Translations under genes and position numbers: made by a program
DNA from: Symsagittifera roscoffensis
Lineage: Eukaryota > Xenacoelomorpha > Acoela > Convolutidae
Direction of reading: 5' to 3'
Length of the DNA stretch: 64,000 nucleotides
Assembly (NCBI RefSeq): GCF_963678635.1
Contig: NC_087068.1
Coordinates: 43,961,759 to 44,025,758 of the forward strand
In this document: piece by piece, positions 57,211 through 64,000 of the stretch
Position numbering within the stretch: the stretch's first letter is position 1
How the letters are laid out: every line of letters starts with the position of its first letter
The notes under the pieces: generated by a model
The model's database searches: none
Told to the model about the DNA's origin: nothing
The model's input: the letters and a program-made list of their open reading frames with translations, nothing else

Positions 57211-58335
57211 TTAGTAAGTTTTACATTCAACCTCGTATCCTATGACAGAACCAAGCACTTTGGCCCCTTTCTTCATTTCAGTTTTGGTATTTTTGAACAA
57301 TTTGAACGCCTTTTTAAATTTTTCATCTCTTACAATGAGCTGGCGTTTCGATGCTTTTACATGATATCCAAACTTTTTTCCGTGTTTGATAATATTGTCA
57401 AGAACTGTTCCCAAGCTTTTCAAACCTCCGACCGCGCTCCCATTGTCTGCATACCATTTCTGAGTTCAGCTGTTATCGTTGCGTAGTTTTATTAAAGATG
57501 AAAAGCTAGCCCGTACATCGCCATTGCTAATAATGGGTCTCCTTGTGTGGTTCCTTCTCTAGATAGGATAACTTTTTATTTACGAAGAGTTTGATGGATT
57601 AGAGTATGATTTCTGTATAGCGGGTACTAAAGAAAGGCATACAATTGCAATGTTTTTCAAAGCCAGGTTCCAGTTTAGGGAGTTAAATGCATTTTTGGCG
57701 TCTATCAGTAATATTGCATTGGAATCTGTTTTCTCGTATTGCTTCCTAAGCGTATGAATTCCATTTTCGATGCCACATTTTTGGCCAAGGCATAGTTGAT
57801 AATACGATACAAGTACCATATGTTCGCTATTTAAGCACTTTGTTATCGTTCTACCTATTATTCTGCGGATGATTTCGCCTATGCCAAATGGCCAAACTCC
57901 TGGGGTTTTTATCAAGTGGAATTAGTCGACAGGTATTGTATGATTCGAGCAGCTCAGGACTCAGTATTTCTGTCGATATTTTTTGTGCAATTTTGGCTAG
58001 TGTCTTTGATATTTGAACTGACTGTTGACCAAAGTGCGTTAGTATGCGTCTCCACTCATTTGCATCCAGGCCTGAGGGTCTATGAAAACCATGTGTTGTC
58101 ATGGCAGCCTTCCTAATTTTCTGGACATTTTTTGGTCGGACGTGGATGAGTGGAAAGGGATTGTATCTTCAGAGCATGATGTTATATAGTTGTTTTTTAT
58201 TGGCTCCGCGGGAGGGTGTTTCTCAATGAAGATTTGCTCAACAGTTTGACCTTTGACGGTTTCCTTGCTTGAGAGAAATCCTTCGGAGTTAACAATTATC
58301 TTAGCAATAGCACTCGATAATTTTCCGGTGCTCAT
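57211..58335 (-). pseudogene. Reverse transcriptase domain of the SGNH-RT element
   Basis: Three overlapping frames (58335-58099, 58102-57851, 57915-57580) plus 57460-57211 cover the domain. Motifs in order are HGFHRPSGLDANEWRRIL, ESYNTCRLIPLDKNP, LGQKCGIENGIHTLRKQY, ILLIDAKNAFNSLNWNLALK (catalytic Asp), REGTTQGDPLLAMAMYGLAF, WYADNGSAVGGLKSLG and KFGYHVKASKRQLIV. The catalytic box reads YADN where Y-x-D-D is expected, so the second Asp is Asn. Frameshifts lie near 57900, 57590 and 57480. The copy is not functional. Confidence 0.75.
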
Positions 58336-58443
58336 TAGGGTTAGAGGGACTTGGATGTCAGTTGTAGTGTTGTCTGTAGTCAGAGAGGTGCAGCGAAAGC
58401 AGCTGAAATTTTCATCGTGGTCGCTGCCTCTGTAAAGGTCGCG

Positions 58444-59082
58444 AGAAGTGGATGCCGTCTCGGCAGAACATTTGAGGGGTTAGATTTAGATTAAGATTGG
58501 GAGAAACAATGAGTGTGTGTTGATGAATAATTTTATTAATCAAGTTAATCATTACATGGTTATGATTGTAGAGTTTGCAATTAACATCGTTTTTATTGGA
58601 GCTTTGGAATATTTTGAGGATGATTAGAGTTTCGGGCTGAACCTTATTTGTAATTTAGTTGATTAAATTTTTCCAATTCAGCGCAATTTCTTGTGGATGC
58701 AGCCTATTGTCATTAAACCCGGTGATAATGGTTACTGCATTGAGGCGCTTTGTTCTGTATTGTAAAATTTTTGTTCAGATCTTGGATTGTGGCTCCGCGA
58801 TAAGAGTGAATTGTAGATTTTACTATAGTTGTTTTGATATGTGCCAATTACAAGCTTTTGTGAGAACTCACAGATGCGCCTTGCCTGGAATCGGGGCATC
58901 CACCTAAAACACAGACAGCGAAGGCAACGGAGAAGCTCTTAAGTGGAAAGATGGGGGTGATGGTTGGGCAAAGAATTTAATTTAAATCTGAGAGTTTCAA
59001 AAAAAAACAAAGGAAAAAGTGCAAGGTAGGAACGGTACAACCTGTGGTGTTATTGCAGGGCAATTCCATTTGCTCACTTTTT
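58444..59082 (-). pseudogene. SGNH/GDSL-like segment, copy 2
   Basis: Tandem relative of 59301-59948, offset by about 860 bp. The frame is recoverable only piecewise: IHSYRGATIQDLNKNF, then VTIITGFNDNRLHPQEIAL, then CRDGIHFS at about 58460. A terminal D-G-x-H-F-S block and an upstream Gly-Gly strand are typical of SGNH esterase folds. The first Ser block is not evident. It runs directly into the RT linker, so it is the copy joined to RT. Confidence 0.45.
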
Positions 59083-59300
59083 CTTGCGTCTAGATACACG
59101 GCTCTTGGAGTGTGGCGCTGCGGTAAGAGCGATTTGTAGATTTTGAGCACCAGTATCCACGGCCGCGAAAGTGGTTGTTACATAAGAGACAATGTGTTTG
59201 ATCAGACATTATATCAGGAGGAACGGTAACGTCAGATCGTCAAGAGAAGTCAGAAAAAATACAAGCAAGAACAGTTGTAAAGAATTCATTACTGAAGAAA

Positions 59301-59948
59301 GAGAAGTGGATGCCGTCTCGGCAAATTATTTGAGGGGTTAGTTTTAGATTTAGATTGGGCGAAACCATGAGTGTGTGTGGATGAAATATCTTATCAATCA
59401 AACTAAACAGCACATGGTTTTGAATGTAGAGTTTGCAATTAACATCGTTATGGAGCTTTGAATTATTTTGGGGATGATTAGAGTTTCGGGCTGAAATTTA
59501 TTTGTAATTAAATTGATTAAGTTTTTCCACTTCAGCGCAATTTCTCGTGTATGCAGCCTATTATCAATGAACCCGGTGATAATGGTTACTCCATTGAGGC
59601 GCTTTGTTCTGTATTGTGAAACTTTCGTACAAATCTGGGAGTGTGGCGCCGCCGTAAGAGTGAATTGTAGATTTTACTAGAGCTGGTTTGATATATCTTG
59701 TCCTTGATGTGCCATTTACAAGCTTCTGTGATAAGTCAGGGATACGTTTTGCCTGGAATCGGGGCATCCACCTGAAACATAGACAGCGAAGGCAACGGAG
59801 AAGCTCTTACGTGGAAAGATTGGAGGATGGTTGGGCAAGGAATTTCATTTAAATCTGAGAGTTTTAAAAAAAAACAAAGGAAAAAGTGCTAGAAAGGAAC
59901 GGTAAGACCTGTGGTGTTGTTGAAGGGTAGTTCCAACTGCTCACTCCT
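59301..59948 (-). pseudogene. SGNH/GDSL-like segment, copy 1
   Basis: The frame 59767-59564 reads RTRYIKPALVKSTIHSYGGA then TLPDLYESF. In other frames VTIITGFIDNRLHTREIALK and, at about 59315, CRDGIHFSF follow. This copy is better preserved than copy 2. A third, short match to the GGA strand lies at about 59105-59150. In LINE ORF1 proteins esterase domains of this fold are known, so an accessory role at the membrane or in RNP assembly is possible. Confidence 0.45.
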
Positions 59949-59949
59949 T

Positions 59950-60690
59950 CTCGCCTCTGGTTACGCCAGGGAAGCTTCACTAGTCTACGGCTGGGACGGT
60001 GAGATTTGGTAAGATAATCAGAAGAGGAAAGCCCAGCGCGCATATGATATGAAAACAAACAAGCGGTAAATTTGAACTATTTAATAAGTTTATCACAAAA
60101 ATTGGGCTAAACACTAAAAACAGTAACTTCTTTTGTCATATTTCTGATCTATAATATACATGTTTAAATTATACCTTTGTGGTAAAGTAAACTTGTTTTC
60201 ACCTAATTTCTTTAATATGTGTATGTCAGACGAATTTTGCATATTAAGTGTTTATTATTATTTTTAATTTTTAGTGCACTTATGGATGTTGCAAGAGTGG
60301 TGTTTGCACTTAGTGAGACCTAAATGCGTTTTTCTTTTCANNNNNNNNNNNNNNNNNNNNNNNNNNNNNNNNNNNNNNNNNNNNNNNNNNNNNNNNNNNN
60401 NNNNNNNNNNNNNNNNNNNNNNNNNNNNNNNNNNNNNNNNNNNNNNNNNNNNNNNNNNNNNNNNNNNNNNNNNNNNNNNNNNNNNNNNNNNNNNNNNNNN
60501 NNNNNNNNNNNNNNNNNNNNNNNNNNNNNNNNNNNNNNNNAAAAAACAATTTTCGTGTAATGATGTTTTAATGTCATTTAGATAAGTTTCTAGTAAAAAT
60601 TCTGACAAAATTCATAGCTGCAAAAGCGTCTGAAAACATACTTTAAACATCAAATAGGAAATGAAAAGCAAAAAAAAAAACAATGACGAC
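59950..60690. other. Spacer with a 200-N gap (60341-60540)
   Basis: No gene is seen in the known bases. The N run is of placeholder size, so the distance between the SGNH-RT element and gypsy-4 is unproven. Frames of X across it are meaningless. Confidence 0.7.
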
Positions 60691-61640
60691 CTCCAGAGCA
60701 AACAAACAAGTTCTGTCTGATAGAGTTACGGCAACACTATCGCGTTATACTTGTATAGGAGTTTGTCCTCATCTCTTTCTCTTGCAAGCCACAATCCCGT
60801 CCTTGTTCAAGTATAACCTTCCCTCTTTCTGCATGAAATACTGCCTCAGGATACGGTAACTGTCTTCCTCGAGGTCTCCTTTATCCGGAGAACCAATCCC
60901 GATCCACCTTTTCAGCGTTTCATGCGATCATTTCTCTGCGCCCTTAGAAGATCCGAGAGTCTGTATCTCGCCTTCAAGTACCGTCTTCATGAACCTCATC
61001 TGACTATTCAGCTCATTGGCTGGTGTGTGTCTTCTTCCATCTTAACGCACCAAATCTCCGCCAACGGCTGTGTTTCTTGCTTGAACGGCTGAAGATCAGT
61101 CCTGACTACTTCTTTTTGTGACAACAGACTTATCGAACGTTTCGATACCGCTATTGTTTTCCAAATCATCTGCTGCGTTGTCAAAGGACTTTCTCACTTG
61201 GTATGAGGTAGCGATCACTATCAGGGTCCTGGGAATATTCTCTATCCAGACCCCTTGCACGAGTTTCCACTAGTAGTGTGTGGATCGCTAATTCGGACAG
61301 TTCTGATCCCGAGCTCGAATTCCTGTCTGAGTAGGTGTCAATTCCTGAGTTTCAGGGGTTGGTCATCTATTGAAGAGGTCGTGATGGAGTCCTGCACCCT
61401 CCTCCAGATCATGTCTGTGCCTTCTTCGCATCCATCTGAACTATCCGGACAAAACTTTGTTCCCCAGGTCCTGTTTTCCATCAGGAATTTTCTCGTCTAT
61501 CTCAGACTCCCCGGACAAACTTTCTTGTCCCGGGTGTTGATCTTGTGATCGCTGATTTTTTCTCATCCATTCGTCTCCCCGGACAAATAGTCTTGCATCA
61601 GATTTTGTTCTACCTTTTCACCTTCCTTATCCTGGTCCAC
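60690..61640 (-). pseudogene. Gypsy-4 linker and start of integrase, truncated
   Basis: Stops are frequent, but DSYRILRQYFMQKEGRLYLN and KDGIVACKRKR at about 60870-60780 match the strand pair before the zinc domain of this lineage's integrase. The sequence becomes unrelated poly-T at about 60690. None of the DDE residues is present. Confidence 0.6.
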
Positions 61641-62420
61641 AAAGGTGACGGTTTTTCTTTTGCTTGCTGCTCCCCTGTTCTTTCTGTCCGTAAGAAGTAC
61701 TGGTTAAAATCTCGTGGGGTATTGAGGATACTAGTTGCTGAACTTTTGTCCTACAATCCCTCTCATTCTCTTCGTGTTGTCGTCTGGACGGCATGGTCTT
61801 TACCTTCTCCCTAACTGTTAGTGATGCCACTGCTGCTGTCCACTCAGGGTCATCTCCTGGTCACTTCTCTTTCTAACAATCCACCCAGCATCTGCATCAC
61901 TTGCGGTGTGATCTGCACCGTTTTATCCAATAATGAGAGACTGTTTATGTTCATGCGAGAGAGTTCTTGCTGGACCAGGTGTGAGCGCAGCAATAGATCC
62001 AAGGGGACCGGGGTCCCTCCTTGGACGAGGATCTTTATCTCAGCTGCTTTCTTGACAGGTAACTCAGGATGCCCTGGAATTGGATGTCCACACTTATCCA
62101 ACCATCTCGTTAAAGGAAGCGCTTCATAAGTTTCCTTGTCCAGGAAACGAGAATCCCTCCTTTATTTCTGCTTGATTGGCTTGCTTCTGTTCCAATGTTT
62201 TCATAGAACTCAGTTTTCTTACTGAGGCTGTCAGCATTCTGGTGTTTATCACGCATCCTGTGCTCGATTATCATGTGGTAGCTATCCAATCTTACTATCC
62301 ATCTACCAATATAACTCTGATCCATCGAGTAGGGTCTTCAACCAGGATAACGCTCTGTTGTCCACGCGTAACTTGAAGGGAGCGCTCCCCAAGTATGCAC
62401 GGTACTTTTCACGAAAGTGA
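61640..62420 (-). pseudogene. Gypsy-4 RNase H end and linker
   Basis: The frame 62325-62110 reads MDQSYIGRWIVRLDSYHMII, then MRDKHQNADSLSKK, the RNase H end motif. The frame 62101-61850 (HPIPGHPELPVKKAAEIKIL) and the frame 61830-61627 are the long charged linker of this lineage. It ends in two degenerate Leu-Ser-Gly-Glu repeats at about 61590 and 61535. Confidence 0.6.
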
Positions 62421-63480
62421 CTACTGCAAACATTTCTGCCATGGTGCGCCATATTTCATCTCTGTGTCACTCAAGACCTTGCTGCCGTATGCAATGGGAC
62501 GGAGAACCGTTCTTCCATTCCATTCTTGCTCTTGATGCAATATTCCTGAGGTGGCTACTACCGATGCGTCTGTATCAAGAACATACATGCCCTTTTCTGT
62601 AGGCATGCCTAGCACTGGCGCTTCGCACAGTTCCCGCTTTATGTTCTCGAAGGCAACTTGTGCTTCATCGTTCCATTCGAACTTCTTCCCTTTGTTGCGC
62701 ATCAGCTTCTGCATCGGATACACCTTGTCCGCATATCCCTTTATGAACTCCCGGTAGTAGTTGGCAAACCCTAGGAAGCTCAGGAGCAGTGTGTCCGTTC
62801 TGGAAGCCATCCATGTCAACACTGCTTCTACTGCTTCCGGGTCCGGCATCACCCCATGCCTGTCCACTATTCTTCCCAGGTACTTGATTGAATCCATAAG
62901 GATTTCACATTTCGATGGTTTGCACTTCAAGCCTGCTCTTTTCATGCATCCAAAGACCTCACCGAGCCGATCAATGTGGTCTTCCAGGGTTGGTGTCGCT
63001 ATGACCACGTCGTCCACGCAACACATCACGAGATTCCCGTACTTCTCGGTCACTCCGGTCAAAGCCTGAGCCATCAGTCTTTGAAAAGTGGCTGTTGCGT
63101 TGCACAAGCCGAAGGGCATCCTCTTCCACTGGTACAAACCCACCTCACGCGAATTCGGTCTTTTCTCTATCTTTCTTCTGCAGCGGGACCTGCCAGAAGA
63201 CAGAACCCAAGTCCAATGTGGTGAAGAACTTGGCATCACCAAGTTTAGAGAGGCTCTCGTCTATTCGCGGTATCGGGTACGCATCTTCTATCGTTACCGC
63301 GTTCAAGTAACGAAAGTCGCAACAAAACCTAAGCTGCCCCCTTTCTTTTTCGCCATTACTACCCCGCAAGCCCATGGCGATTTTGAGGGTTCTATCATAA
63401 CGTATTCGAGCAACATTTTTATCACGCTTCCGACTTGTGTGGCGTCATCCGTCTCGCGCCTTCTCCTTGCGGAACGGCAC
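62421..63480 (-). pseudogene. pol: Gypsy-4 RT and start of RNase H, YVDD altered to CVDD
   Basis: The 63375-63145 frame holds GQLRFCCDFRYLNAVTI and FFTTLDLGSVFWQVPL. After a frameshift near 63150 the 273-codon frame 63242-62421 holds GLYQWKRMPFGLCNATATFQ, NLVMCCVDDVVIATP, ILMDSIKYLGRIVDRHGVMP, LLSFLGFANYYREFIKGYAD and VLDTDASVVATSGILHQE (RNase H first Asp). The Tyr of the usual Y-V-D-D box is Cys here. A frameshift also lies near 63325. RNase H continues after another break near 62425. Confidence 0.85.
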
Positions 63481-63502
63481 CTTCTTCATGTTCAATTTCG
63501 TG

Positions 63503-63973
63503 TTAGACGAAGTTACAGCAACCGATATCCGCCTTATGTTTTGAAAATACATCTGCGTTCCGATTTAAGACGTCCCGCAATTTTTCAAAATCTCCCTCAC
63601 CTATTTTCCCTTTTAAATGTTCTATCTCTGGCAAAATCGGTTTGTCAGATTCTAGTTCATGTGACGAGGGGCGTTCCGGAAAACTCGAGCAGCTCGATAA
63701 GCCGTCGTCCGTTTCGGACTTCATTGAAAACTATTTTTGAATAGATTTTATTTCATTTATCCTCTTTAAAATTTTATTTTTATTGGCATGATAAGGACAG
63801 TCTTTCACACTATGTTTCTTCAAGTTTTGTGTCTCCTCATAGTCGGTCCTCATCGGCAAAGCGTAACCAAGCTTCTTTCCACGCTGGATTGAAACTGTGG
63901 TGTCCAGTGTGTTCAATAACACACTGACACACAGTCCGTTTCGCGTTACCGAAAAGCTCCGGCCCAAAATCAC
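63503..63973 (-). pseudogene. Gypsy-4 protease end and Pol N-terminal region
   Basis: The 63973-63731 frame (MILGRSFSVTRNGLCVSVLL) is the strand after a protease, followed by a Lys-rich linker. The 63724-63503 frame reads EGDFEKLRDVLNRNADVFSK and HKADIGCCNFV, the usual run-up to the RT domain. The two frames are adjacent and offset, and the D-S/T-G site is outside the window. Confidence 0.65.
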
Positions 63974-64000
63974 CGAACTCTGACTAATTGGATTCGATAC

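Larger units (their letters stand above)
56130..59950 (-). mobile_element. RT element of the TQGDPLAM type with SGNH-like N-terminal segments
   Basis: Minus-strand order: two tandem copies of an SGNH-like segment (59948-59301 and 59082-58444), a linker, the RT N-terminal region, the RT palm, thumb and a C-terminal region. All are co-oriented. The RT type is recognised by PSGLDANEWRRIL, RLIPLDKNP, LLIDAKNAFNSLNWNLALKN and EGTTQGDPLLAMAMYG. This family is widespread in cnidarian, sponge and other invertebrate genomes. I cannot place it securely among non-LTR or tyrosine-recombinase elements. No LTRs were seen. Confidence 0.65.
60690..64000 (-). mobile_element. Gypsy-4: Ty3/gypsy element truncated in integrase
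   Basis: Minus-strand order from the right edge: protease end, Pol N-terminal region, RT, RNase H, linker, integrase N-terminal stretch. At about 60690 the reading breaks off in NAIVLP-LYQTEL, just before the HHCC zinc domain. The rest of integrase and the 3' LTR are therefore missing. Gag and the 5' LTR lie beyond 64000. It is GC-richer than the rest of the window, which suggests a more recent arrival. It carries several frameshifts. Confidence 0.8.

Noticed and set aside
1-64000. CRISPR arrays, operons, tRNA or rRNA genes
   Set aside because: No regularly spaced short repeats with unique spacers, no bacterial gene layout, and no cloverleaf or rRNA block recognised by eye. A tRNAscan-SE run could still find a degenerate tRNA.

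Overview
The window is animal-type nuclear DNA (AT-rich, scaffold gaps of 200 N, no operon structure) made up almost entirely of transposable-element remains. No bacterial or phage genes were seen. The element mix (several Ty3/gypsy lineages, a Penelope-like RT, a LINE endonuclease relic, a family B DNA polymerase relic and an unusual RT with an SGNH-like domain) fits an invertebrate metazoan. The sequence alone does not identify the species.

Layout. Positions 1-14300 (minus strand) hold a large decayed LTR retroelement with a very long Gag, protease, RT, RNase H, integrase, a transmembrane/proline-rich accessory frame and an envelope-like glycoprotein; its 3' end lies outside the window. Positions 14640-15440 are a LINE endonuclease relic. 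Positions 15400-18485 are non-coding, with one pair of old direct repeats. Positions 18486-23480 (minus) are a 5'-truncated gypsy element (gypsy-2) with a recognisable 322-bp LTR. It abuts a much more decayed gypsy (23400-27270, minus). Positions 27275-34150 are repeat-rich: a GAGCGGTTT cluster, a truncated paralogue of a local gene family, a minisatellite, and a near-identical 1.07-kb piece of gypsy-3 between two 375-bp GGAATCC-rich direct repeats. Positions 34160-40938 (plus) are gypsy-3. Its termini are TGTCA/TGACA, its PBS-like site is TGGCGCAGTC, and it has a 5-bp target-site duplication TGAGC. It sits in the upstream flank of the fuller paralogue (41691-44566), the only plausible host gene.

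Positions 44570-50590 are AT-rich and non-coding, with a degenerate tandem array and a 75-bp-armed hairpin. Positions 50599-51760 join the C-terminal part of an RT protein to a PolB relic. Positions 53080-54270 (minus) are a Penelope-like RT relic. Positions 56130-59950 (minus) are an RT element of the TQGDPLAMAMYG type, preceded by two tandem copies of an SGNH/GDSL-like segment. Positions 60690-64000 (minus) are a fourth gypsy, truncated within integrase and continuing off the right edge.

Most polyproteins are broken by nonsense codons and frameshifts, so almost nothing here is likely to be expressed intact. The most unusual biology is the env-bearing element at the left edge and the SGNH-plus-RT element at the right. 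All similarity statements are recognition by eye, not search results.
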